Shown: piece after piece, positions 33,813-42,422 of the stretch
Position numbering within the stretch: position 1 is the first letter of the stretch
Layout of the letters: every line of letters starts with the position of its first letter
Origin: Bacteroidia bacterium
GTDB taxonomy: Bacteria > Bacteroidota > Bacteroidia > B-17B0 > Aurantibacillaceae
Length of the DNA: 64,000 nt
Assembly: GCA_018000995.1 (NCBI GenBank)
Contig: JAGNIU010000005.1
Coordinates: forward strand, 62,001-126,000
Reading direction: 5' to 3'
Position numbers and translations under genes: made by a program
Notes under the pieces: generated by a model
The model's database searches: none
Seen by the model: the letters and a program-made list of their open reading frames with translations, nothing else
Told to the model about the DNA's origin: nothing

Positions 33813-35486
33813 ATGCTCGATAGTCGCTTACAGGAAAATGAGGTGTTACGCTATACTGTTACGTTTGAAGAAGCGGAATCATTTGCAGTAATTGCTTTGT
33901 TTGATGAGGGCTTCAAAAAAATACAAAGCGTAAAATTAAAAGTATTAAAAGCCGAAGACCTTTATTCGAAAATCGACAAACAAGAAGATTTTAGTCTGAA
34001 TAATGTTTACATCAATAATTTCTCTTTAACTGAATTCCGACGCAAACGTGAATTAAAAGAACATGATTACGTTACGATAAAAAACTTCAACGCCAACACT
34101 GTGTTTTTTGATTGCGAACAGGAAACAGATTTCTCCTATGCCAAATTTGAAGGTGACGCGGTTCTATTTAACAACAGTGTTTTTGGTAATGGCTATGTAA
34201 ATTTTACTTACGCCGATTTTGGTCATTCGAAAGTTGGATTTAAAAAAACGCGTTTTAGTAACGGAACTAAAAATTTCCAGTCGGTTATTTTTGGTGATGG
34301 GGATATTTCATTCAACAGCGCTAATTTTGGAAGTGGTAATTTAACTTTTGCTGATGCTTCGTTTAGCAATGGAAATGTGGATTTTAAAAATACGCTGTTT
34401 GGGAACGGGACAGTTGATTTTAAGTTCGCGAAATTCAGAGAAGGAAGTATTTCATTTGAGCGTGCGATTTTTGGAAAAGGGAAAAAAGATTTTAAGAATG
34501 TTGAATTTGGTGGCGGAAGAATAGATTTCCGTCGCGTGAGTTTTAATGATGGCGATGTTTCTTTTGAAGGCACTGAATTTGGAAACGGAAAAGTAACATT
34601 CAAAGGTTCTTCTTTTGGGGCAGGACATAAAATATTTGATTTGTCGGATTTTGCGGAGAGTGAAGTGAATTTTGATAATGTTGATTTTGGAAGTGGCAGT
34701 ATTAGTTTTAATCAAGCCAACGCTACTAATATTTCGTTTAACGCATGTTCGTTTAATTGTTTTACGGATTTCAGATTTAGTAAATGTAATTCGTTAAACC
34801 TAGCCAATTCGGTAGTGCGTGATATTATTGATATGGTTCCGGAAAACAATGCTGTAGCAATTCATGAAGTGAAAATGATTAACATGCGGATTGTCGGACG
34901 AATTTTTATTAATTGGCGCGACAATGGTGTGATTAAATTAATTTATAATCAAAAAGACTCAACCTGGTTTCAAAAAGCTGAACAGTTCAGAATTTTAAAA
35001 GAGAACTTCCGCGTTAACGGACAATACGAAGACGAAGATTTATCTTACATAGAATTTAAACGATGCGAAGCCAAAGCTGATTTAGAAGATGATTTAAAAT
35101 CTACAACTTTTAAAAAAATATTTGCTTATCCTAACTTCTATTTTCAGAAATACGTTTTTGATTATGTGGGGCGTTATGCAACTTCTCCAATACGGGTTTT
35201 ATTAAACGGCATCTTAACTATTTTTATTTTTGGGATTCTTTACTATTTGGTAAATACATTTTCAAACGGATTGGGTTCAATAGAAAGTACTTTACCGAGT
35301 CACCTTAATCGTTTTCAAGATTTCGGAAATAGCATTTACTACAGTGCTATTACTTTTTTCACCATAGGTTACGGAGATTACTTCCCAAATGGGATTTTAA
35401 AATTTGTTGCCGCTTTCGAAGGTTTCAGCGGTGTGTTCTTAATGAGTTACTTTACTGTAGCTTTTGTGAGGAAGATATTGAGATAA
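33813..35486 (+). CDS. Two-TM potassium channel with N-terminal 12-residue repeat solenoid
   Basis: A protein of 557 residues from the ATG at 33813; the frame is open to a GTG at 33729 but the extra residues are hydrophobic and unlike the rest. After about 110 residues, sixteen tandem 12-residue units of consensus FGxGxxxFxxxx run from 34146 to about 34722 (FGSGNLTFADAS, FSNGNVDFKNTL, FGNGTVDFKFAK and so on), resembling but not equal to pentapeptide repeats. A linker of about 140 residues leads to TM1 (LLNGILTIFIFGILYYLV), a pore helix and filter FTIGYGD (35361-35378) and TM2 (GFSGVFLMSYFTVAFV). A K+ channel with a cytosolic beta-solenoid, possibly a gating or scaffold domain, is inferred. 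Confidence 0.87.
   Translation: MLDSRLQENEVLRYTVTFEEAESFAVIALFDEGFKKIQSVKLKVLKAEDLYSKIDKQEDFSLNNVYINNFSLTEFRRKRELKEHDYVTIKNFNANTVFFDCEQETDFSYAKFEGDAVLFNNSVFGNGYVNFTYADFGHSKVGFKKTRFSNGTKNFQSVIFGDGDISFNSANFGSGNLTFADASFSNGNVDFKNTLFGNGTVDFKFAKFREGSISFERAIFGKGKKDFKNVEFGGGRIDFRRVSFNDGDVSFEGTEFGNGKVTFKGSSFGAGHKIFDLSDFAESEVNFDNVDFGSGSISFNQANATNISFNACSFNCFTDFRFSKCNSLNLANSVVRDIIDMVPENNAVAIHEVKMINMRIVGRIFINWRDNGVIKLIYNQKDSTWFQKAEQFRILKENFRVNGQYEDEDLSYIEFKRCEAKADLEDDLKSTTFKKIFAYPNFYFQKYVFDYVGRYATSPIRVLLNGILTIFIFGILYYLVNTFSNGLGSIESTLPSHLNRFQDFGNSIYYSAITFFTIGYGDYFPNGILKFVAAFEGFSGVFLMSYFTVAFVRKILR
34146..34722 (+). repeat. Sixteen 36-bp coding repeats (12-residue units)
   Basis: The periodicity is in the protein (Phe at positions 1 and 8, Gly at 2 and 4); nucleotide identity between units is low, so the array is old and held by selection on the protein. 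Confidence 0.8.
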
Positions 35487-35614
35487 ACATGTATTTAATA
35501 TTTCCTTTGTTTCACATAAATTCGATAATTTGCTAATTTCATCCTGTTATTTGTAGCTTTTTCTACTAATTTCATTATACTTGTAAGTATTATTTAGACT
35601 TTAAATATATTAAT

Positions 35615-36319
35615 ATGAAAAAAGTAGCTGCAATTTGTTTGATAATACTCACAATGTGTTTGAATGCTCAGATTCCAACCACCAATAAGAAAACAAACAA
35701 TTCAAATAAGCCTATCCAAAAAGCGCCTTTGAAAAAGCCAATAGCGGGATACAAATATCTTAACTTGAAAGGCAAGGTGAAATCAATAGAGGATAAAACG
35801 CTAATGAACGGAAAATTGCATTACATTCATCTAATTACTTTTGATAAAGATGGTAAGATTCTAAAAGATATTAATACAATTACTTCTTTTGGCGTGATTG
35901 ACGAAACAACTTACACCTACAACGAGGCTGGTTTTGTAGAAACTGAAACCTTTATAAGCAAGGACAAAGAAGGAACTAAGGAATACATTTATAAAGAAGA
36001 ATATGATATAAACGGGAACAATATTGCCACTTTAATCTTGGGCGATAATTCAAAAACAAATAGGGTGTTTGATGACAAGGGATATGTGATTAGTGAAAGT
36101 AATGAAGAAAATGGAAAAATATCAAGTGTTAAAACATATATAAACAACAAACATGGCGATCCAACTTTCGAATCAGATTCATATGGCGGAACCAATATTT
36201 ATACTTATAAATACGACACCAAATTTAATTGGATTGAATGTAACAAAATGGCCAAAGCAAAAGAAGACAATACCACGGGCTATAACTTTAAATCATTTAG
36301 AACAATCCAATATTATTAA
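35615..36319 (+). CDS. Secreted YD-repeat-like protein of unknown function
   Basis: A protein of 234 residues with signal peptide MKKVAAICLIILTMCLNAQ, a basic Asn/Lys/Pro-rich linker to about 45, and then beta-hairpin units resembling RHS/YD repeats (YNEAGFVETETFISKD, YDINGNNIATLILGD, FDDKGYVISESNEENGK, YKYDTKFNWIEC). No catalytic motif is seen. It precedes another secreted protein by 33 nt; the two may be co-transcribed. Codon use and AT content resemble the neighbouring genes. Confidence 0.72.
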   Translation: MKKVAAICLIILTMCLNAQIPTTNKKTNNSNKPIQKAPLKKPIAGYKYLNLKGKVKSIEDKTLMNGKLHYIHLITFDKDGKILKDINTITSFGVIDETTYTYNEAGFVETETFISKDKEGTKEYIYKEEYDINGNNIATLILGDNSKTNRVFDDKGYVISESNEENGKISSVKTYINNKHGDPTFESDSYGGTNIYTYKYDTKFNWIECNKMAKAKEDNTTGYNFKSFRTIQYY

Positions 36320-36351
36320 ATTTTGAATTAGTTAAAATTGACATGGTTAAA

Positions 36352-37404
36352 ATGAAAATAAGTAAAATAATTCTATTCATAACTTTAAATTGTTCCTTTT
36401 GCTTTAGCCAAATTAAAGACGGAAAGTGCTATATAACCCCACCCATCCAAACCTCCTCGCAAATACATTTTAAATATGCTTATTCAATTGCTTCAAGTAT
36501 GTATGTTGGCCAAACTTTTACTTTTAGAGCTACCAATGTTAGCACTAATAGGATTCGCGCAAAATTTGATCTCATTGCTTTAACCAATTGCAATACAGAA
36601 GTAAAAGAAAGTTTTGATATTATGGTGGAGCAAAATGAAAGCATTGGATTTGGAGAGGCTTTTTTTGATAATAGTTATATTGCATCAGTCACTAAAAATC
36701 ATTGCGCACAGGATGTGGTTGTTGACTACTCTTTTAAGGGTAAAATTATTAAGGGCAAGAATAGAATAAAGGACGTATATATAAGAAATCTTGTCGTTAA
36801 TCCGATTCCAAAGAAAATAGCTAAGTCTGCAAATTCACAAAGTAAAAAAAATTCATCAGTAGACGAACATAATCAATCCATTATGAGCGAATTAGAAAAA
36901 AACTTTAATGAGCCAAGTATTAAAAAGACCTCTAATGATACAAAGAAAGATAACTCAATTGAAGATAAATCAAATACTTCGAATAAAGATAAGGTAACTA
37001 TTCATTCTTATAAAGAAGGATTTGTAAATAATCAATTTAAACTAATAAAAGGTTCTATAGTTTACAATAGTAGTAAGAATGAAACTGAAGCTTTATTAGC
37101 CGAAGATGTAACTTTCAAGATACAAGATTGTTTTGGTACAATAATTTCGAGTAAAGCTGGGACTATAATTAGATTTAGCGGTAGTCTAGATAAAAATAGT
37201 CTAGTTACTAATTGTGTTCTTGGTAAAACAACTAATTTACCTATATATCATTATAGGGGTGATGATTCAAAGATAGAAGAAGTAAAAGAAGGCACTGTTA
37301 TTTTCTTCAATCCGGGTTTTTATCATCATTTAGGAAAAGGGTTACATAAGTCTAATCCTAACTATAAGGATTGGGATCCAGAACGTATAATATACATTAA
37401 ATAG
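36352..37404 (+). CDS. Secreted protein of unknown function with Ser/Lys/Asn-rich linker
   Basis: A protein of 350 residues from the ATG that starts the signal peptide MKISKIILFITLNCSFCFSQ; another ATG lies 9 nt upstream. An N-terminal domain with four cysteines (to about 160) is joined by a low-complexity K/S/N/D linker (about 160-220) to a C-terminal domain containing FKIQDCFGTIISSKAGTIIR and GTVIFFNPGFYHHLGKG. I recognise neither domain. It converges on an OmpA-family gene with a 10-nt gap. Confidence 0.68.
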   Translation: MKISKIILFITLNCSFCFSQIKDGKCYITPPIQTSSQIHFKYAYSIASSMYVGQTFTFRATNVSTNRIRAKFDLIALTNCNTEVKESFDIMVEQNESIGFGEAFFDNSYIASVTKNHCAQDVVVDYSFKGKIIKGKNRIKDVYIRNLVVNPIPKKIAKSANSQSKKNSSVDEHNQSIMSELEKNFNEPSIKKTSNDTKKDNSIEDKSNTSNKDKVTIHSYKEGFVNNQFKLIKGSIVYNSSKNETEALLAEDVTFKIQDCFGTIISSKAGTIIRFSGSLDKNSLVTNCVLGKTTNLPIYHYRGDDSKIEEVKEGTVIFFNPGFYHHLGKGLHKSNPNYKDWDPERIIYIK

Positions 37405-37414
37405 AATAATCCCC

Positions 37415-38098
37415 CTACTCCTTCACCACCTTCAAACTCGTTCTTCTGTTTTTTGCTTTGCCGGCATCCGTTCCATTATCAGCAACAGGCATTGTTGGTC
37501 CGTAACCTTTAGATGTTACGCGTGAGGCTTCAATTCCTTTTGAGACTAAATATTTTCGCACTTCATCAGCTCTGTCTTGCGAGAGTTTCATGTTCTCTTC
37601 GTCTTTCCCAACATTATCGGTGTGACCTTGAATTTCTACTACCATTGTGTTTTTAATTTTCAAAATCTCTACTAAATCATTTAAAGCTTTAAACGAATTT
37701 GTTTTTAAAGACGATTTCCCTGATTCAAAATAAACATTCTCTAAAACAAAATCTTTTGGCGGGTCAATTTTAATACCGACTTCGTAAGTGGCTTCTTTAT
37801 CCGCAGGCACTTCCATTTTTGTATAATCTACATCATTTGTAAAATTTTTATAACGTAAAGCATAAACCGCACCAACAGGAATCAGAACTTCAAATTTTCC
37901 GGCGGCATCGGTATTTACCTTGTAGGAGATTTTGGTTTTTTCGTTGTAGAGAATGATAGTTTCCTTGGCTAAAATCTTTCCTTTAAAATTTGTTACTGAT
38001 CCCTTTAATAAAGCTAATTTATCAGTAGGTTTTAAAGTTTGAGAAACGGTTGCGCTTCCAAAAAAAACAAACGACAAAAAAAGTAAAATGTATTTCAT
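37415..38098 (-). CDS. OmpA-family peptidoglycan-associated protein
   Basis: A protein of 227 residues: signal peptide MKYILLFLSFVFFGSATVSQ, a CarboxypepD-regulatory-like beta domain at about 30-110 (LLKGSVTNFKGKILAKETII), and an OmpA C-terminal domain with the peptidoglycan-binding pattern VYFESGKSSLKTNS, VEIQGHTDNVGKDEENMKLS and GYGPTMPVADN...NRRTSL. It is the short form of the layout seen at 9628 and 10926, without the thioredoxin-like domain. It is inferred to sit in the periplasm bound to the wall. ubiX lies 40 nt upstream on the same strand. Confidence 0.85.
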   Translation of the reverse strand: MKYILLFLSFVFFGSATVSQTLKPTDKLALLKGSVTNFKGKILAKETIILYNEKTKISYKVNTDAAGKFEVLIPVGAVYALRYKNFTNDVDYTKMEVPADKEATYEVGIKIDPPKDFVLENVYFESGKSSLKTNSFKALNDLVEILKIKNTMVVEIQGHTDNVGKDEENMKLSQDRADEVRKYLVSKGIEASRVTSKGYGPTMPVADNGTDAGKAKNRRTSLKVVKE

Positions 38099-38137
38099 AA
38101 TAATAGGTTTAATGTATAACGCAAAAACAGAAAGAAG

Positions 38138-38731
38138 TTACTTCTTCAAACGACTTCCTTCTCCACCCCAACGATAAGTATCAATTTCAATTCCCGCAAT
38201 ATCAATAACCCTATCCACCACTGTAGCGGCCAAAGCTTCAAAATCGGCAGGACCGGAATAAAAAGACGGAGAAGCCGGACAAATAATGCCTCCAGCTTCG
38301 GTAACAGCTTTCATATTATTAATATGAATTAAACTTAAAGGTGTATCGCGTGTTACTAAAATCAGTTTTCTTCTTTCCTTTAACATAACATCAGCAGCAC
38401 GTGTAATTAAATCGTTACTAATACCGGTAGCGATGCGTGCTAAAGTGCCCATACTACATGGACAAATAATCATACAATCAAATTTAGAAGAACCCGATGC
38501 AAAAGGCGCATTAAAATCTGTTTTACTATAAGATGTAAACGGATAGGATGTATAGCTGTCGGATTTCAATTCATGTTTCCAAACATCTTTAGCGTTATCG
38601 CTCATTACTATGGCAACAGTTTCTAATTGTTCTGAAGCTTTTTGTAATTTATCTAAAAGTACTTTAGCATAAACACTTCCGCTGGCACCGGTAACGGCGA
38701 CTACTATTTTATATTTCTTCTTTTGGTTCAC
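38138..38731 (-). CDS. ubiX: Flavin prenyltransferase UbiX
   Basis: A protein of 197 residues that joins dimethylallyl phosphate to reduced FMN, giving the prenylated cofactor used by UbiD-type decarboxylases. VAVTGASGSVYAKVLLDKL is the N-terminal flavoprotein motif; ICPCSMGTLARIATGISNDL, RRKLILVTRDTPLSLIHINN and GGIICPASPSFYSGP are the family signatures. No ubiD gene is in the window. The start overlaps the end of the upstream beta-barrel gene by 23 nt; no later start would keep the first beta strand. Confidence 0.94.
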   Translation of the reverse strand: MNQKKKYKIVVAVTGASGSVYAKVLLDKLQKASEQLETVAIVMSDNAKDVWKHELKSDSYTSYPFTSYSKTDFNAPFASGSSKFDCMIICPCSMGTLARIATGISNDLITRAADVMLKERRKLILVTRDTPLSLIHINNMKAVTEAGGIICPASPSFYSGPADFEALAATVVDRVIDIAGIEIDTYRWGGEGSRLKK

Positions 38732-39383
38732 TTGGCTGACGTTCTTTTTTTGAGGTTATTTTATAGGTAAATGCAATTTGTAGAACGTTGTTGTAGCTGC
38801 CTTTATTAAAGTAACGCGCAACCGGATTATTATAATAAGGAACACCAAAGCCAGTAAAAGGTCGAATGGTTACGATTGAATTATTAGTTCTTACTTCTAC
38901 TCCAATCTTTGGCCTAATCATCATACCAATACCTAAGTTTAAACTATACTCGGTTGAACGGAACGGATACATGCCGGTTAAATTTCCAATTTCACTCGAT
39001 TCGTAGTAATTAATTAAGTAAGCAAAAGAACCTCCTACAGTAAAAAAGAATTTATTGGGTTGCCATCTTAATAATAAAGGCACTTCAACATAATTGAGAT
39101 TTAAATAATAAAAGCGGTAATCGAACTTCTCCGGGTTTTGATTTCTACGTGCACCTTTCTGAACAAAAATAATTCCGAGTTCTAAAGATGTTTTTTCTTT
39201 TAAAGCTGCGTTAACATATAAGCCTCCCACAAAACCAAGCTTATTATATCCACTATAATTATCGCCATGAACCTGACTGGCACTTATACCTAAAGTGGGT
39301 TTTAATGAAAACTTGCTGGTTCTCTGTCCTTTAACTACCGAAAAAGTGATTAAAAATAGGATTATGAATACTCTGAAAGTCAA
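38709..39383 (-). CDS. Outer-membrane beta-barrel protein (PorT-like family fold)
   Basis: A protein of 224 residues with signal peptide MTFRVFIILFLITFSVVKGQ, then an eight-stranded barrel pattern: LKPTLGISASQVHGDNY, GFVGGLYVNAALKEKTSLEL, FYYLNLNYVEVPLLLRWQP, FFFTVGGSFAYLINYYES and a final VLQIAFTYKITSK. This matches the OMP_b-brl_2/'porin family' group. It lacks enough similarity to call it the T9SS component PorT itself. Start codon TTG; no ATG is available upstream of the signal peptide. It overlaps ubiX by 23 nt. Confidence 0.8.
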   Translation of the reverse strand: MTFRVFIILFLITFSVVKGQRTSKFSLKPTLGISASQVHGDNYSGYNKLGFVGGLYVNAALKEKTSLELGIIFVQKGARRNQNPEKFDYRFYYLNLNYVEVPLLLRWQPNKFFFTVGGSFAYLINYYESSEIGNLTGMYPFRSTEYSLNLGIGMMIRPKIGVEVRTNNSIVTIRPFTGFGVPYYNNPVARYFNKGSYNNVLQIAFTYKITSKKERQPSEPKEEI

Positions 39384-39516
39384 TATAAAGGTCTTATTTA
39401 TACCAAATTTACCCCTTTTTTTAAAAATTTCTTACATTAGATTAAACCTTTAACAAGTATTGTGGTCAAACCCATAAATAAGCAAATATTTAAATTTATA
39501 TAAAACCAAAAAACCT

Positions 39517-40449
39517 ATGAAAGCGAAACAATTAATCTTAACCCTTAGCACTTTAGTATTAGCAGGTTCGTTAATGCTTACAAGCTGCAGAAAGAAAACC
39601 AAAGAAGAAGAAGATCCGGATTCTGACCAATCGACAGCACAAGAAAATCAGATTGCTGAGAACATGACTAACGACATTGCAGGCATTGGCTCGCAAGGTT
39701 CTGAGAACGGTACTTTAACTACTTACAAAATGGATCCTAGTTTAGATATTTCAGGTATCTCTTCAGGAACTGTAACTTTAGGTGTAAAAACATTTACTGT
39801 TGACTTTGGTCCTTTACCGGGTGTAACTTGTGCAGATGGAAGAAAGCGTTCAGGTATGTTAATGTTTGATTATTCAATTTCAACAAACACTATAATGCCA
39901 ATTTTCTACCGCACTCCGGGTTTCAAAATGTCTATTCAATCTTCAAACTATACTGTTGATGATTATACAGTAGCTATTGGAAGCAAAACTATTACTAATA
40001 CAACACCAATTAGTATTCCAACAGGAACAAACCCTGGTACCAATTTAACTTGGAATATTACGGCTAACATCACTATAACAAAACCGGCTTCAGCAGGTGG
40101 TGGAACAATTACTTGGAGCTGTAACCGTACAAAAACTTTAGTAAACACTAACGATCCTTTATGTTACCAAGGACAAGGTTCACCAATTTTATGGAACAAA
40201 GCACGTGTACAAATTGATGGTACAGCTTCAGGAACAACTGCAAGCAACGAAAGTTATACTTCTGTACTTAGTGGTTTAACCAGAGATTTTGGAACTTGTG
40301 GTGCTTTCTTAAAATACCCGTTCATTAAAGGTACTATTGAGTTCACCCCAGGAACAAAAGCTACACGTTACATTGATTTTGGTACCGGTACTTGTGACAG
40401 AGGTGCAACTATCACTATTAAAGGTGTGACTTACTCCTTCAATTTCTAA
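39517..40449 (+). CDS. Lipoprotein of unknown function, paralogue of the gene at 6645
   Basis: A protein of 310 residues with a lipobox LMLTSC (Cys about 24) followed by RKKTKEEEDPDSD, an acidic stretch after the Cys that resembles the Bacteroidota lipoprotein export signal, so surface exposure is possible. The body follows the same motif order as the 6645 protein: FYRTPGF, YTVDDYTVAIGSK, ITNTTPI, NLTWNI, KTLVNT, LWNKARVQIDG, LSGLTRDF, FIKGTIEFTPGTKATRYIDF and a closing ITIKGVTYSFNF. The family function is unknown. A terminator follows. Confidence 0.75.
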   Translation: MKAKQLILTLSTLVLAGSLMLTSCRKKTKEEEDPDSDQSTAQENQIAENMTNDIAGIGSQGSENGTLTTYKMDPSLDISGISSGTVTLGVKTFTVDFGPLPGVTCADGRKRSGMLMFDYSISTNTIMPIFYRTPGFKMSIQSSNYTVDDYTVAIGSKTITNTTPISIPTGTNPGTNLTWNITANITITKPASAGGGTITWSCNRTKTLVNTNDPLCYQGQGSPILWNKARVQIDGTASGTTASNESYTSVLSGLTRDFGTCGAFLKYPFIKGTIEFTPGTKATRYIDFGTGTCDRGATITIKGVTYSFNF

Positions 40450-40468
40450 TAAGAGATTAATATAAATT

Positions 40469-40507
40469 AAAAAGCCCTGAAGGAATTTTTCTTCAGGGCT
40501 TTTTTTA
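40469..40507. terminator. Bidirectional rho-independent terminator
   Basis: AAAAAGCCCTGAAG and CTTCAGGGCTTTTT form a 14-bp stem around GAATTTTT, with T-runs on both strands. It separates the convergent lipoprotein and T9SS genes. Confidence 0.92.
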
Positions 40508-40517
40508 TGGATCAAAT

Positions 40518-42353
40518 TTAGTTCTTAATTAATTTCTCAGTTGAATATACTTTCTTGTCGGAAAATATTTTTAAGAAATAAATGCCTTGAGGTAAAGGAC
40601 TCAATGAAAAACTAAATTGTTGTTTACCCGGTTTGATATATTCTTTCATTAAAATTTTTACTTCTTTTCCGGTTACATCGTACAAAATAAAATCCATATA
40701 CTCACCTTCCGCATTTTCAAAATTAACTGAAACAAAATTACTAAACGGATTAGGAAATGCTTTTGCAGATGCCTCAGTAATTTTATTTTCAGGAACAGTT
40801 GTTAAAATCGGATTCAAACCAATCTCTGCAATCCAAGTAGCGTGTCTTCTTCCACCGCCAACAATGTATCCGTAATAACCATTCACCCAAACTTTACCAC
40901 TTTCATTGTATTTACGTTGTGAACCTGAATAATCTCCCCAACGTTCTTGATTTCCAACTAAAACATCAACATAAGAAGTTCCGTTTTTAATATTTAAACG
41001 TGCCGAATAATTTCCTTGCGCATCCGATTTCATTGCTGATACACCGGCACTAACGGTTGGGGCACAATGATCGAAATTTATTATGGAAGTGTGATCACCT
41101 ACTCCTGCTCCGATATATGAAATGTTTGGATACCCTAAATCTAAAATCACATCCCCAATAATATTTCCGGTTACTGTTGGTGTTGACGTGGCATAACCAT
41201 CAATCACACCATGATAAACTGCACAAAAATTAGTGGCAGGATCTTTTGTGTTATGAACGTATTGAATTTTATTATTCTCAACAAATGCTCCTAAAATTCT
41301 AGCATCATTCGTTGCAAATAAGTGCGGAGCGTTTTGTCTGGCATCCGGCGGCATATTATAAGTTTTATCAGCGTAAGTTAATTTTGTTGTTAAGGTTTGT
41401 CCGGGCGCATTAATGGTATCCGAAATATCAATTACAAAAACAGAATCTGTATTCACACCAAAATTTTTATTACTTAAAAAGAATTGTTGTGGTCCGTATA
41501 AAGTACTTCCGCCTTTAACGGGACAAATATTACGGACGTTGTTACCAGAGTATTGAATATTATTATGAAGTTGCGTTGTTAAAGGTAAACCGGCATAGCC
41601 ATTACTTTTATTTATTTGCCAGATTAAAGTTTCAGCAAAACCTGTTTGCCATGGCATACTTGGAATAATTAAATTAATAGTGAGGAATAATTCTTTTTGA
41701 GAAAATGCAATCATAGGATAATCGCTCCATAAATTATTATTGAACGGATTACCAGGTAAAACATAAAAATTCCAAGCCCCTAATGGATTATTAGTTTGAG
41801 AAAATGCAACAACGATACTACTTGTAGATGGAGCAAAGCCATTTAAAAATACCAATGCAAATCTATCAGCAACCGGATCGTAAGCCACTTTAGGATCGAA
41901 AGCTTGGGAGAATGTTCCGAAAGAAGAAGAAAATGCTGATAAAGAAACAACGCCTTTTGCAGAATCAACCACACAATCGTGAAAATAAATATTGGTGTTA
42001 CACACTGAAACTATTTTACAATTATTTGAAATAGCCATGTCGTTATCGTTAGGAGTTGAATTACCATAAGGATTTCCGAAAAAATTCTTGCCTAAATAAA
42101 TGGGCGGCAAAGTACCTGTTGGTGCCGCCGTTTTGTTAGAAGTATAATTCCAATCAACAGCTGGTTTTTGCGGGATGCCGCCGGGTATTGGTTTCTCGAC
42201 ACATTGGTTAGTGACAAAATAATCTTCCTTAATATCACTAACAGTAATAGTCGCTTTTTTAGGGAAAATAAATGTGGTTTTATTGCTTGTGCTTTGCGCG
42301 AAAAACGAAAATGGTAAAGCAATAATAAAGGCGATAAGTAAATTTTTTAGCAT
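40518..42353 (-). CDS. Large secreted protein with T9SS type A sorting domain
   Basis: A protein of 611 residues with signal peptide MLKNLLIAFIIALPFSFFAQ. The N-terminal part contains ATITVSDIKEDYFVTNQC; the central part reads like a propeller or hydrolase-like repeat region (GNPYGNSTPNDNDMAISNN, DPKVAYDPVADRFALVFLN, NNLWSDYPMIAFSQKELFL, GVGDHTSIINFDHCAP, NQERWGDYSGSQRKYNESGK). The sorting domain is FPNPFSNFVSVNF, LYDVTGKEVKIL and QGIYFLKIFSDK. I cannot name the central domain. Secretion through the outer membrane is inferred. Confidence 0.83.
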   Translation of the reverse strand: MLKNLLIAFIIALPFSFFAQSTSNKTTFIFPKKATITVSDIKEDYFVTNQCVEKPIPGGIPQKPAVDWNYTSNKTAAPTGTLPPIYLGKNFFGNPYGNSTPNDNDMAISNNCKIVSVCNTNIYFHDCVVDSAKGVVSLSAFSSSFGTFSQAFDPKVAYDPVADRFALVFLNGFAPSTSSIVVAFSQTNNPLGAWNFYVLPGNPFNNNLWSDYPMIAFSQKELFLTINLIIPSMPWQTGFAETLIWQINKSNGYAGLPLTTQLHNNIQYSGNNVRNICPVKGGSTLYGPQQFFLSNKNFGVNTDSVFVIDISDTINAPGQTLTTKLTYADKTYNMPPDARQNAPHLFATNDARILGAFVENNKIQYVHNTKDPATNFCAVYHGVIDGYATSTPTVTGNIIGDVILDLGYPNISYIGAGVGDHTSIINFDHCAPTVSAGVSAMKSDAQGNYSARLNIKNGTSYVDVLVGNQERWGDYSGSQRKYNESGKVWVNGYYGYIVGGGRRHATWIAEIGLNPILTTVPENKITEASAKAFPNPFSNFVSVNFENAEGEYMDFILYDVTGKEVKILMKEYIKPGKQQFSFSLSPLPQGIYFLKIFSDKKVYSTEKLIKN

Positions 42354-42422
42354 GTGATGGGTTTGAAATTATTAATCTAATTTACAAAAAAAGCGCACAC
42401 CGCGAAATTAATAGAAAGAATA

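Noticed and set aside
34223-34715. Open frames opposite the channel repeats on the minus strand
   Set aside because: They are by-products of the repeat composition (Pro/Leu/Ser-rich mirror of the FGxG repeat) with no start context or promoter.
34146-34722. Regular 36-bp periodic repeats that could be taken for a CRISPR array
   Set aside because: The units are coding, diverged at the DNA level, have no unique spacers, and translate into a continuous 12-residue protein repeat.
38709-39383. Calling the beta-barrel gene next to ubiX the T9SS component PorT
   Set aside because: It has the general barrel fold of the family but I could not see specific PorT motifs and no other T9SS machinery gene is near.
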